Shown here piece by piece: positions 12,804 to 22,700 of a stretch of DNA of 64,000 nt (position 1 is the stretch's first letter; every line of letters starts with the position of its first letter). The translations under genes and the position numbers were made by a program. The notes under the pieces were generated by a model, which did no database searches, was not told the origin of the DNA, and was given only the letters and a program-made list of their open reading frames with translations. Origin of the DNA: Sebastes aleutianus (lineage: Eukaryota; Chordata; Actinopteri; Perciformes; Sebastidae). The DNA lies in assembly GCA_916700875.1 (NCBI GenBank), contig CAKAKS010000066.1:19769490-19833489 (forward strand), given 5' to 3'.

Positions 12804-15714
12804 GCAGTGGCATTGACCTGCTATTGACCTGTGTGTGGTTGTGAACGCCACGGCTAATGTGATTTGGTATTAATGAGGCAGTGCAGACAGCAATGGTTTG
12901 ACAGGGACAGGAGGAAACAAGGACAACCTATTGATCAAACCGCTCTGCCAGCAGATTGTCTCTGTGCAGGGTTACTCCACAATGTGATCCTGCTTATCCC
13001 AGTTTTTCTCCACTACTGACTGGTCCATTTATGATCCGACATTTATTAGATCAAAAATCAGATAAGTGAGTGGCTTCAAGTGAAAGAAGCTGTAATGTAC
13101 AAATGTGGCCAATAGATGTCTCCCTCTACATTACTGTAATAAAGCTTTACTCCTGTGAGACATTAGTCATCATATTAAGAAAAGAAAGTGTGGGTGAAGT
13201 GCCCACTCACGTTATCTGAGGAGAACTTGATCGTGTTGGTGACTCACTTTCACGTGAGAGCACGTCACCATTAACTGTGTGGAGGTGTCACTCAGCCGCC
13301 TGTGCGTTGCCCTTTGTTTGTGTGTGTAGGGGTGTATGAGCGTATGAAGGTGGACCAGCGTAAGTTTGGTAAATCTTCATGGACGGCAGCAGTGGAGCGC
13401 ATGGAGACACTCCGCTACTCTGTCGCCAAGGAAACTCTGCAGCTCCAGAGAGCCAGGGAGATCTGTCTGGAGCAGAGGAAACACACACTTCGAGAAGAGG
13501 TGTGGTAATAACACTCAGCACCATAAAAAAACCCACATATGCACAGACATAAACAAACAACCACAGTTTTGTTGTGTGAATTTCGTCTCGTCCCCTCAGA
13601 TGCAGAGTCTGTGTAGCACTGAGGACGCCATGGCCCTCTTAGACCACATGGAGACACAGTACTATGAGCGCCAGCTCCAACTGTACGACATCCAGGCTGA
13701 CATACTACAGTGTGAGGAGCTGCTCCTCACCGCTCAACTAGACAGCATTCGCAGACAGATTTCAGGTATTTGGGCTGAATTTACTGGCTACTTTTGGATA
13801 CATTTGGCTTACAGGATAAGCCCAATGAGATGCATTATCTCATTTTTAAAGACAAGACACAAAGTGTTCTGGACTGTTAGCTGTGATTGAACCTGCTACA
13901 AGTACATTACTGGTGTGTAGTGTCTGTCATACACATGAAAGACCTGTACCTGTGTCCACACAAGTCTATATATTTACAGTATGTACATGTTTTTCAGAGC
14001 TTCAGGATGAGGTGGTATATTATGACACCTTTGAAAGTGCAGATGATATAAAAGAGAATGACACTGCAGACCGGGAAGAGCTGCGCAGACTTCAGGTCAG
14101 CGCTCGACAGTTGGAGGCAAGAAGGGGGCGCATTACTGCCAAGCGCTCCTATCTGAGGAACAAAAAGGTGTGTACACCTTACTCAAATTCACACTTATTT
14201 TCATTCCTGAAGTGTATCCTGGATTCTACATACTGTTAGTGCATACTATTCAATATGCAGAATGGAGTGTGTTTAGCATTTTGTTTGATTGGGCTTCATA
14301 TCCGAGCGGAAATGACCCTGTTTTTCTCTTCTGCTTATACCAGAAACAGCTTAAAATATGCACTGGAATTGGATTTGGCACGTATGTATGAGGCTGTTTG
14401 GATCAGTGTGTTGATGTTTTTTTTTTCCTCCCGCCTTTTCTGCAGGAGATCTGTGTAACCAACCACACTCAGAAACAGCAAAAACGTCAAACCATCCACA
14501 AGGACTCTATATCCCACCAGGTCTTACAGGTAGATGCTTTTTATATAATGAAGTAACTTTGTACCTGCAAAGCATCGTCAGTAGCTCTCTCCTCCTCTAA
14601 ATCTCCATATTTTTCAGCTGAACAATGAAGAAGAGGAAGACGAGGAGAAGAAGAACAGCAGAGTTAGTCAGGAGAGGCAGAGAACTCTGGACAGACTACG
14701 CACTTTCAAGCAAGTATGTGCCCTCCTATTAATATAAATATCTCAACTTTTTTAATTTTTTTCTTACTGATCGACACCATCTATGTTTTTCTGTAGCGGT
14801 ACCCAGGTCAGGTGATTCTGAAGTCCATTCGACTGCGCGTGGCCCACACCAGGAGAAGAGAGCGTGGAAGGAGTGAGAGGGATGAGCGTGTGGACTCTGT
14901 CCAGGTGCAGGGCCACCCGCTGTGTCTCAGTACCAGTGTGCAGACGGACCCCAGCTCCACGCTCACCACTCAGCCCGTCACGGTGCTCACAGCATCCCTT
15001 CCTCCTCTGCCTGTGCCCAGTCCCGCAGATTCCTCCTGCTCTCCCTGCTCCCTGTCCTCACTACTGGCATCTCCCATGTCCCCTCCTCCTCCACCTCCCC
15101 CTCCACCTCCCCTGCCAATAAAAGAGGAGCTGTCGCCTTCTGAGAGCCCAGGTCGACATGGGCAGGAGGTTGTGGGGAAGAATGCAGCAGAAGAGCTCTC
15201 CCGCTCCCCGCTCGGTCCATTTGTCCCTCGCTTCTTTGACAGCAGCCAACTGTTGAGCGCCCGCAAAAAGCTGAGGAAGACTCCCGAGTTTGACTCCCAC
15301 AGCACAAGAGGTACTGGAACCATTTAGTACCATAGTAGGCTCTATTAGATTAGCAAGTCGCAGTAGCCAATCACAGTTTGTTTGCCTCTTCTCTTCCTGT
15401 ATGCAGTGAGCTCGCCCATGGATGAGGTGCTGGCCTCCCTGAAGAGAGGCACCTTCCACCTGAGGAAGGTCGACAAGCGGTCCCTGCCTCCTTCCACGGA
15501 TGATGAAGACCCCAACAACATCCTGTGTCAGATTCGCAAGGGGGTCAAACTGAGGCGCGTTCCCAGGAAAGAGAGAAAGGACCAGGGAGAGCTCCCGGCC
15601 TCCACCGACCCCCTGACCAGGAGCATCCATGAGGCGCTGCGCCGCATAAAGGAGGCCTCACCAGACTCTGACTCGGATGACGACGGGCTGAGCAGCCATG
15701 ATTGGGAAAGCTAG
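3286..15714 (+). CDS. jmy: Junction-mediating and regulatory protein JMY, 10 exons
   Basis: JMY is a p300/p53 cofactor that also nucleates actin filaments through tandem WH2 domains and Arp2/3 activation, moving between nucleus and cytoplasm. Coding exons: 3286-4107, 7756-7929, 12551-12701, 13330-13499, 13600-13765, 13998-14167, 14446-14529, 14618-14713, 14797-15310, 15407-15714. They give 884 codons plus TAG, with GT..AG at every intron. Visible parts: the conserved N-terminus with WVAVRPNAF and FVFIVAWNEVEGKFAITC (residues 1-50); a low-complexity stretch; a second conserved block in exon 1 (GMWTVLF, YLGHALDTCGWKILSQ); coiled coil (about 275-611); ten prolines (about 707-716); WH2-like segments near 757-773, 785-804 and 819-835; and a C-terminal central/acidic tail ending DWES. 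It is shorter than human JMY (about 980 residues), mainly in the low-complexity parts. WHAMM is the alternative family member, but the N-terminus and three WH2-like segments fit JMY. Confidence 0.96.
4310..4600. repeat. GCCCAT/ATGGGC-rich dispersed repeat in jmy intron 1
   Basis: About 290 bp rich in degenerate CCCAT and ATGGG words on both strands. This opens spurious frames rich in Gly, Pro and Trp on each strand. Similar low-complexity repeats are common in fish introns. Not a gene. Confidence 0.6.
7003..7046. repeat. (CA)22 microsatellite in jmy intron 1
   Basis: Uninterrupted CA dinucleotides, about 22 units. The rest of intron 1 (4108-7755) shows no further gene. Confidence 0.95.
7756..7929 (+). 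CDS. jmy: jmy coding exon 2
   Basis: Residues 275-332, beginning LLEKHKT and ending RRQQIK. It contains the conserved YQYLLQPFRDMRELAMLRR block. Acceptor ATGCAG, donor AAG|GTAACA, phase 0 on both sides. Confidence 0.95.
10689..10760 (-). tRNA. tRNA-Gln (anticodon CTG), antisense in jmy intron 2
   Basis: The minus strand folds as a 72-base cloverleaf with anticodon CTG in the loop ACTCTGAAT. The A box (TGGTGTAATGGTTAG) and B box (GTTCAAATC) are intact, there is no intron, and a TTTTT terminator for RNA polymerase III lies about 5 bp downstream (10679-10683). It matches the vertebrate tRNA-Gln-CTG consensus except at one acceptor pair: position 4 and its partner 69 are both G. That mismatch could weaken the molecule, so it is either functional with one bad pair or a very young tRNA-like copy. 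Confidence 0.87.
11205..11333 (+). mobile_element. L2-type LINE/SINE 3' tail fragment
   Basis: Contains GGGTGTACCCCGCCT, then GGGATGGGCTCCAGCC, GATAAGCGGTTACAGA and a short (GGAT)n end. This is the familiar 3' end of fish L2-clade LINEs and of SINEs that borrow it. Only the last 130 bp are present, as expected for a 5'-truncated insertion. Family assignment is from memory of the tail. Confidence 0.75.
12551..12701 (+). CDS. jmy: jmy coding exon 3
   Basis: Begins ISMENDYLGPRRIEAL, one of the most conserved stretches of the family. Acceptor ATAACAG, donor AAAG|GTACAG. It ends one base into the next codon and starts the coiled-coil region. Confidence 0.95.
12772..12802. repeat. (CA)n microsatellite in jmy intron 3
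   Basis: About 15 CA units, 70 bp after exon 3. Confidence 0.9.
13330..13499 (+). CDS. jmy: jmy coding exon 4
   Basis: Residues 383-439, with DQRKFGKSSW and EICLEQRKHTLREE. Acceptor GTGTAG, donor GAG|GTGTGG. Charged helical coiled-coil sequence. Confidence 0.93.
13600..13765 (+). CDS. jmy: jmy coding exon 5
   Basis: Begins MQSLCSTEDAMALLDHME and runs to AQLDSIRRQIS. It includes the conserved CEELLLTAQL. Acceptor CCCTCAG, donor TCAG|GTATTT, ending one base into a codon. Confidence 0.93.
13998..14167 (+). CDS. jmy: jmy coding exon 6
   Basis: Begins with the rest of a split Glu codon, then LQDEVVYYDTFES, and ends RSYLRNKK. Acceptor TTTTTCAG, donor AAG|GTGTGT. RQLEARRGRITAK is conserved in the family. 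Confidence 0.94.
14446..14529 (+). CDS. jmy: jmy coding exon 7
   Basis: Twenty-eight codons beginning EICVTNH, where the human protein has EICIAKH. Acceptor TTCTGCAG, donor CAG|GTAGAT. Gln/Lys-rich linker in the coiled coil. Confidence 0.88.
14618..14713 (+). CDS. jmy: jmy coding exon 8
   Basis: Thirty-two codons: an acidic run, then SQERQRTLDRLRTFKQ, which is highly conserved. Acceptor TTTTCAG, donor CAA|GTATGT. Confidence 0.92.
14797..15310 (+). CDS. jmy: jmy coding exon 9 (poly-proline, first WH2-like segment)
   Basis: Residues 612-782. It begins RYPGQVILKSIRLRVAH, continues through a Ser/Pro-rich region with ten prolines in a row (profilin-type ligand), and ends with the first WH2-like helix, FFDSSQLLSARKKLRK. 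Acceptor TCTGTAG, donor AGAG|GTACTG. Confidence 0.94.
15407..15714 (+). CDS. jmy: jmy coding exon 10 (WH2 and CA regions)
   Basis: Residues 783-884. SSPMDEVLASLKRGTFHL is a WH2 segment and NNILCQIRKGVKLRRV the next. IHEALRRIKEAS followed by an acidic tail with a penultimate-region Trp is the Arp2/3-binding central/acidic part. Acceptor TATGCAG; stop TAG at 15712-15714. Confidence 0.96.
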
Positions 15715-16315
15715 GGTTTGACGCTCAGACACAAAGAATAACACGCACACAGATGTCTGCACCCTCTGGCACTGCACGCACTGTACTGTACTGCACTTTT
15801 AAGTGCTGCGTTGTACTGTACACACACACGCACAAATACATACACACAGTTACTCATTCACTCACATTCAAGCACACAGCCAAGTCACACATGTACCTAG
15901 TGACTATACCAAGGCCTGAGTCTTACTGAATATCACCCAACTCACCAAACGCTCCAAAGGTCTATGGTCAACCTGTTCATTTGTTTTTCACATTACATTC
16001 ACCATCATGAAGGACATCATTTGTGTTTTTATTTCTACTGTATTCCTGTAATCAGATTGTAATGTTGAAATGCTCTGCACTGGCCTCTTGTGGCTACATT
16101 AACATTCAGAAACAGCACATTTTACACCAACACACTGCACTGACAGTTATTTGTGAAACTAAAAACCTCATAAGGAAAGCTATTAGTGCTGTGAGGTAAG
16201 TGATTTTATCCACTAACCCCAAAGCATTAGAAATGAGAGACTGTACCTGTAACCCAGATAGGTAATGTGTAAGGTCGATAATTTGGGGTCATGTGGGAGA
16301 TTGAAAAACAAAAAG

Positions 16316-16377
16316 AAGTTCCCACTGAGATTTGAACTGGATTTACTGTCCAGATTGTAAACCTTGACACCATCTCT
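16316..16377 (-). pseudogene. Degenerate tRNA-Gln-like sequence
   Basis: The minus strand keeps ATGGTGT, CTGGA/TCCAG around the anticodon loop, GTTCAAATCTC and TGGGAAC, in the order of a tRNA-Gln. It has lost about nine bases between the anticodon stem and the T loop. Position 33 is A instead of T and the anticodon would be GTA. It cannot fold as a normal tRNA. T runs follow at 16303-16314. Confidence 0.7.
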
Positions 16378-18332
16378 TCTGCTGACGCTCTCTTCTATTT
16401 TTACTCAACCAGTGTACTATGACACACTACTGTATGCTGCACAGCTGGTTTTGTCCTGTCACACGTGGGTGTGTTAGTGTCCGACAGGACCACTGCTTGT
16501 CTAGTCGGACACTGCACAAAGACTGTAAATCCATTAGTCTGTCGCACCAGATTCGCGCCCCTCCCCCACTCTCGTCCTCTTCCGACCTTCACCACCCCCC
16601 AACTCTCACCATCTCTCTGGGTGAGGGAATATGTATCGACCCATCTGTTCGACCGCAGCATATGGCCAGCCTGGTGGGAGATATGGAGAGTCACAGTAGG
16701 TTTATCATTTGGTGCCGAAACAACATCTCTGAGCAGAAGCCTGCCAACTAGAGTGGGAGAGGATTAGATGAAGGGTCACCTGCAGAGCGACAGAGTTTCT
16801 TTAGCGGGGTGGAGGTCATGGTTAGTGTCAGTCATCTTATGTAAAGCGTGGGCATATGTGGTTGGTGATTCCCGATCTTCATACGTGGGATAGTCGCAGA
16901 GCTGTGAAACCGGTCGTGCTCGTTTTAATGATGGATGGTTAGTGGGAGGCTGGATTCTCTCAACGCTGTAGGGAGTGAGGGAGTCGTGATGGATGTGGTT
17001 TCTCCTGCTATCTTATTCACGTTCTCTCCTTCCCTCTATTGCATCTTTTCTAATTTCTTTCGCTGCACTCAGTGGGCAGAAGCACACAGTAGGAGGCCTG
17101 TTACTCACAGTGCTGGAAGTGAAAACATGCTCATGGACTCACACACTAAACTCACAGCCAACATGTGCAGAAACATTTTAGTGGCAAAGTGAGTCCACAG
17201 CCTCTACTCATAATTTTTTTTTTATGGTTTCAGCACTTTCATGATACATAGTACAAACTCTGAATCACTTTATCTGTACAGTAAAAACTTTTTTTGAATC
17301 AGTGGTGAAACATTATATCTGTAGTAAGTTTAAAAGCACTGAACATGTGGAACTGGACCCACAGAGGTGTGATGGAAGGACGGACCAGTGGGACGCTTAG
17401 CAGCAGAGGAATTCACGCTAACATACATGTTAACATGAAGCAAAAAGATAAGCTCTGAAACTGAAACAGCCTCAGCGTGCACCGTCTGAAACATTTGTGC
17501 TTTTTCTCTTGTTCTTGTTTTGAGAGCCATTCACGGATTTATCACGGAGCAGGCACTGATGTAGATTGAACAGGCATGGATGTATTATGTAACATTATAC
17601 AGCTTGAAAATAACTCAGTGCTAAAGAGAGTTCATTATTTACCTGAGGCACTTTTACAGGTCTTCTGTCACTGTCAGCACAATGTCCGTCCATGGTACCC
17701 TCATCATGTAACATGAGACAGATATCTAACCCTGACCTGACTCTTAACTTCAACCTAATCCAGACCTTACCTGACTTGATGTCACTGAAACTGATCAGGG
17801 CTTCCCAAACATGTTAATGCTAAGGTTTACGTTGCTCCACTAAACAATGACCAGCAATGTGCTCAAAACATTTGGGAAACTGGGCTTAGAATGTGACACC
17901 TTTGCCATGAATCGACTATCTATCACCTGACCGACCTTAGAAACACACGCTCATGTGTTTTACACTGATCTTTATCTATAAATAACCTTAACACAGCTTG
18001 TTTGTCAGCTAATTGTCATTTTACATTTCATTCCACTGCTTCGTTTGTATCCTGTTTTTTTTCTCCAAAGCATTTCCAGCCAAACCTTGTTGCGATGTGT
18101 TTGCTTCTGAACATTTCCTATGTAGACCTGTAATTCACACAGGCTAATTAAGCCAGTCAGACACATGAGAAGTGCAATATCAATATAGAGAAATACAAGA
18201 AAAGGGATGAAACAAGTTCAGATTGATTGCCTAAAACAATGAACTTATTAAATGTTGCAGTTGTTTTTACACAGTAGTGTATAAACACACTGTTCCAAGA
18301 ATACCTTTTTGCCTTTAGTCCTGTCGTTTTCA

Positions 18333-18384
18333 TTTATTCAAACCTTTTTCTTTATATACAACCTTGCCCCTGCATTTGAATAAA
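18333..18384. terminator. Facing polyadenylation signals of jmy and homer1
   Basis: A plus-strand AATAAA at 18379-18384 and a minus-strand AATAAA (TTTATT at 18333-18338) lie 40 bp apart between the two convergent genes. If both are used, the 3' UTRs would meet or overlap here. Neither is proven. Confidence 0.35.
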
Positions 18385-19800
18385 ACCTTGTGAAGCAAAT
18401 TCTGAGATTGTCTGTTTCACTGTTGAATAATTTTGTTAATAATGTGTTTCTTAAGAACAGAACAAAAGCGATTTGCACACACTGAATTCTGTTGTCACTG
18501 TATTTGAATATAAAACATAGCATTTCTCAGTTCACAGAGGTGTGTTCTCAGCCTGGTGGGGCCGTCTTTGTTTGAATTCAACAAAGGATTTAGTTTGGCT
18601 GAAGCACCAACAGGTGTGTCCTGATCGTTTTTCACCAGCATTTGTATATCCTTTCACCTGTAAACACACAAGTCTCACCAATCTACGAACATCATTAGCC
18701 TGAGGTACCTCTTTAATATCATGAGTTCAAAATTACTTTAAATAGTCAAAAATATTGCCAGTCTTCTCATACCTCTAAATACAATAATAATACCTACATT
18801 TAAATACCATAAGTTACAAAACAGGAGAATGAAAAGCTTCTTATCCACTACTGTACAAAGGCATTCATTAACAATAGCATTAATATCAAGGTATTCCATC
18901 TCTGTCATTCGACTGTCAAAGTTAAACCAGAAAGAAATAAAATTGGGTAACTTCCTTTACATGGGTCTTATTCCAGTGTATTAACCTGTGTGACTAACTA
19001 CAATATTTTAAGTACAGAATTATGCTGTGCTATTTAATGCAAATCTCTTGATATATAATGTAGTTACAACAGTGTAATAACATAGTGCAAACAGGGTGCT
19101 CAATCGAAAGGTAACACAAGCAGCATTTCATGTGAGAATATAGCTTTTTAGAAATGTTATGATTTTAAAGAAAGAGATTTTTGGGATTTTACCGGTACAG
19201 GAGCTGCTTCAGAAGTGTATGTTTTGGTACAGGACGTTTAACACTATGTGTTTACATTGTGTTGTTACGCATTTTTAATATATATTGAAGAGGTTTTCAT
19301 TGTTTACCTACAGACTAGATGCTCTATAGTAACTATGTGATACTATTCCGTGGGTTAATACACAACAATAAGCCACTGCAGGGCGTTACTGCATTTGAGC
19401 TATCCATCCATTCATTTACAATGCCATGAGTAGAAAGTTGTCTTATACAGTTCTATAATTATATCATCAGTGTTATATCCTGTGTAAAAAAGAATAGAAA
19501 CTGAGTACAGTTCTGTATTCACCCGTGAGGAGTGAAAATCTGTGGCCAGCTTCACTGAGGGTGGAGATTTACGAACACGTAGATGACACTCTGTAAGCCC
19601 TTCGCGATGCACTACTTCGACCAGACAGGGCTGCCACACAGGTTCGCGGTCAACAGTAGTTCACTTTCTGTCGGACAGGGGGGGGATCAGCTGAGTTGCA
19701 TTTGACCTATCTGCATGAGTCCACTGAGTAGAGTACCTGATAGAGTTAGATAGAGGTGTCGTATAGAGCCTGTCTGGTATTGCTCAGTGTGTGTGTGTGT

Positions 19801-19837
<37 letters not shown>

Positions 19838-20978
19838 CCTTGATGTCCAAAAACAGGGTCTTTCTCTCACAGCACAAATCACACATACACACACACACAC
19901 ACACACATATTATATACAAACATGTGTCCACGCATATGTGCTTTGAAGGCACACGTTATATGTCGAAGGTCAGGCCTTGTTCGGGAACACACACCACACT
20001 GAGTTTGGCAGGAAGACAGGTCAGGTGTCTGTGGCGGTGGAAGCAGTCTGGATACACGGATTCTCATGTCGAATCTAACACGGGCACACGCCCTCTAAAA
20101 TTTCTGTGTGGCAAGAACAATGCCTCTGGAAGATTCGATACTCATCTATCATGTGGGGTTTCAAATAGGGTGTGGATATATAGCAGTCACTCTGGGTAAG
20201 TAAACCCGAACTTCATTTCCCAGCAGCCCTGTGTGTCCTGGCCAATAGGTAAGACTGACTGGTTTTGTTGAGAGCCGTCCTTTAATTCTCTGTTTCCAGT
20301 GACACTCCGCTGGCAGCCCGAGCTCAAACATGGGATTCTGTTTCTCTGTACAGTAAGTCACTTTGGATCAAAGCATCTGCTAGTTAGAGGACAATATTTT
20401 GGGGGGATTTGGCAGCTTTGGCGCAGTTCTCTGAGTCTTAACAGCAATTTTTTCCACATGACTTTCAACATTCCCCTTCGGGGGGCAGTTTAGAGAGGAA
20501 GAAAAGGGGTGTGTGTGTGTGTGTGTGATGCTGCAAGCTGTGGTGCAGCTCTCCCGGTCAAACAGCAGATGGCACTGAGGCACAGATCTCAAGTTAACTC
20601 TTTGAGAGTGTGTGGGTGGGTTGGTGGGTTTTGGGGGGGCAGTTGCAGTGTGCCACAACAGGCATCTCTACGTCTGGAGAGATCAATCCAACCGAGGTTA
20701 CGCCTACACCAGCCGATCAGAAGGCAAGATGAGGTAGTCCCTGCGTTGTCTTGAACTACAGGAGTGCCTGCGGTTGGTTGGATCTTGATGCCTGCAGGGT
20801 AAATGTGGGGTGTTAGCTGCCCTTTTTGAGCAAAATCAGAATTGGGGCAGTGTAGTGTCTCAGTTTTAATGTGTGGGTGGAGTAGGAGGAAGGTGGGGCA
20901 TGTTGGGTAGAATCGGTGTGGCTGTCAGGGTGTAAATTATCATATGGCTCTGTCTGTGAAGATTAGGCAGCTCCGTCT
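18385..20978. other. homer1: Probable 3' UTR of homer1 and intergenic DNA
   Basis: No gene is seen on either strand. It holds two long GT/CA microsatellites (19787-19835 and 19881-19907) and GT runs near 20510. By position most of it may be the homer1 3' UTR. The homer1 stop is at 20979-20981 and the first minus-strand AATAAA I found downstream is at 18333-18338. Confidence 0.4.
19787..19907. repeat. (GT)n and (CA)n microsatellite pair
   Basis: A (GT)n tract at 19787-19835 with one interruption is followed 45 bp later by a (CA)n tract at 19881-19907. The two are complementary and could pair as a hairpin in a transcript. Confidence 0.85.
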
Positions 20979-21170
20979 CTAGCTGGCCTCCTCTATGAGC
21001 CGAGCCAAGGTGTCTCTGAGCTCCGTCAGCTCAAAGATCTTGCCGTCCAGCAGCTCCAGCAGCGTCCGCAGGCTTTTCCTGAAATTCTCCTGCTCCTCCT
21101 GGTTCTCCTCCAGCCGCTGCTCAGCCCCTTGCAGCTGCTCCTCCAGCACCCGACCGCGCAGCTCCGTCTC
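20979..21170 (-). CDS. homer1: homer1 coding exon 9 (C-terminal leucine zipper)
   Basis: Residues 296-358, ETELRGRVLEEQLQ to RLIEEAS, then TAG. TLLELLDGKIFELTELRD is the conserved tetramerisation zipper. Acceptor TTCAAG. Confidence 0.96.
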   Translation of the reverse strand, partial: ETELRGRVLEEQLQGAEQRLEENQEEQENFRKSLRTLLELLDGKIFELTELRDTLARLIEEAS

Positions 21171-22665
21171 CTTGAAAAGGAGACACGGCGTTGTTGGCAG
21201 GTTTGTGTCATTAGGAGGTAAATAATGACAGAGGACATGCTGATACTTTGGGGAGCAGCTATATATGTAATGCCTCTTTGTATCACTCACCTCGAGTTTC
21301 TGGGTAAGGGTGTCTTTCTGCTCCATCAGGTCATTCATGTTTTCCAATTCCTCTTTCAACTTTTCCATTTCCTGGAGGTCATAAAAACAGATTAAAAGGC
21401 TGCGTAGCATGAATGTAGGGTGTTGTTGCATGGGCCTTTCACACACACATGCACACCCACCTCTTCTTTATCCCTTAGTGTGTTCTCCAGTTCCTCTATG
21501 GTTTGGTTGAGTTCAGTCTTCTGGGATTTGATCACTGGGGTTTGGTTGCTCTGGCACTCAAGCTCCGTCACCTAGAAGGACCAGATGGAGATCACAATTT
21601 AGATTCACGGAGAGAGATGGACACAACAGAATCATGACCTATCTTTTATTTCCAGACTACCTCTTCTTTACTCTCCCTCACGCCAACAATCATCTCCCCT
21701 CTCTGTTTTTTCTCCCATCCTCTCATCTCGACTTCACACCATTCCTTCCGAATGATCCCCCCTATTTGATTTGATTCAATTAATCACACATGAAAACAAG
21801 CAAGCATTTCTGTGCCCCATCCCTCACCCGTTTGTGTAGTCTCTCGGCCTCCTCCTGGTAGGCAGCCAGTTGCTGTTTCCACTGTTTGACGTTGGCTGTG
21901 GACTCCAGCAGAGCTGCCGTTAGCTTGGCATTGTTCCCCTTTAGTGCCTCCAGCTCAGCCTCCCAGTGTTTTGTCATGGCGGGGCTGCAGAAAATAGGGA
22001 TGTTCATACTGTCAGTTTACCAAAACAGCAGTGACATAAAATGATACCTGCTCATGTTTTCATGCTATGGATATAAGATGAGTATATCTGAAAATGCATG
22101 ATGTCTGGTTCTGGAAAATCAAGTTGTGAATGTTATTTTTTTTCACATCATAACAGAACCGTTATTGTTTGTAAGCATCCATCCATCTATCCATCCATGA
22201 TTATGAGACAACGGGCCCCACCCCTCCGTCATAGGATCAAGACATCCAGTCTGAAAGAGTCTCTTCCTAGTGGTTTTACGTCTCTTTGTCAGCATTTTGA
22301 GTCTCTTAATGGATGTTTTCAGTCTCTTTGTGGTCATTTTGCATTTATTTGTAGTCATTTTGCATCTATTTGTAGTTATTTTGCGTCTATTTGCGGTTGT
22401 TTTGAGTCTCTTAGCGGATCTTTTGAGTTACTTGGTGGTCATTTTGTGTCTCTTAGTGGATGTTTTCAGTCTCTTTGTGGTCATTTTGTGTCTCTTAGTG
22501 GATGTTTTCAGTCTCGGTGGTCCTTTGAGTTTCTTTGTAGTCATTTTGAGTTTCTTAGTGGTCATTTTGAGTCAGGTGAGGCCCAGGGCTTCACAACCCC
22601 TTGGGCCCCTGGGTTTGTGCTTGTGAAGTCCATTCAAAAATTCATGCTTGCTTCCATCCATCCAT

Positions 22666-22700
<35 letters not shown>

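Larger units (their letters stand above)
15715..18400 (+). other. jmy: Probable 3' UTR and downstream region of jmy
   Basis: No coding sequence follows the jmy stop. The first strong plus-strand AATAAA I find is at 18379-18384, with another at 18936-18941, so the 3' UTR could be 2.6-3.2 kb long. It contains a tRNA-Gln-like relic (16316-16377). The end is an inference from the signal alone. Confidence 0.4.
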
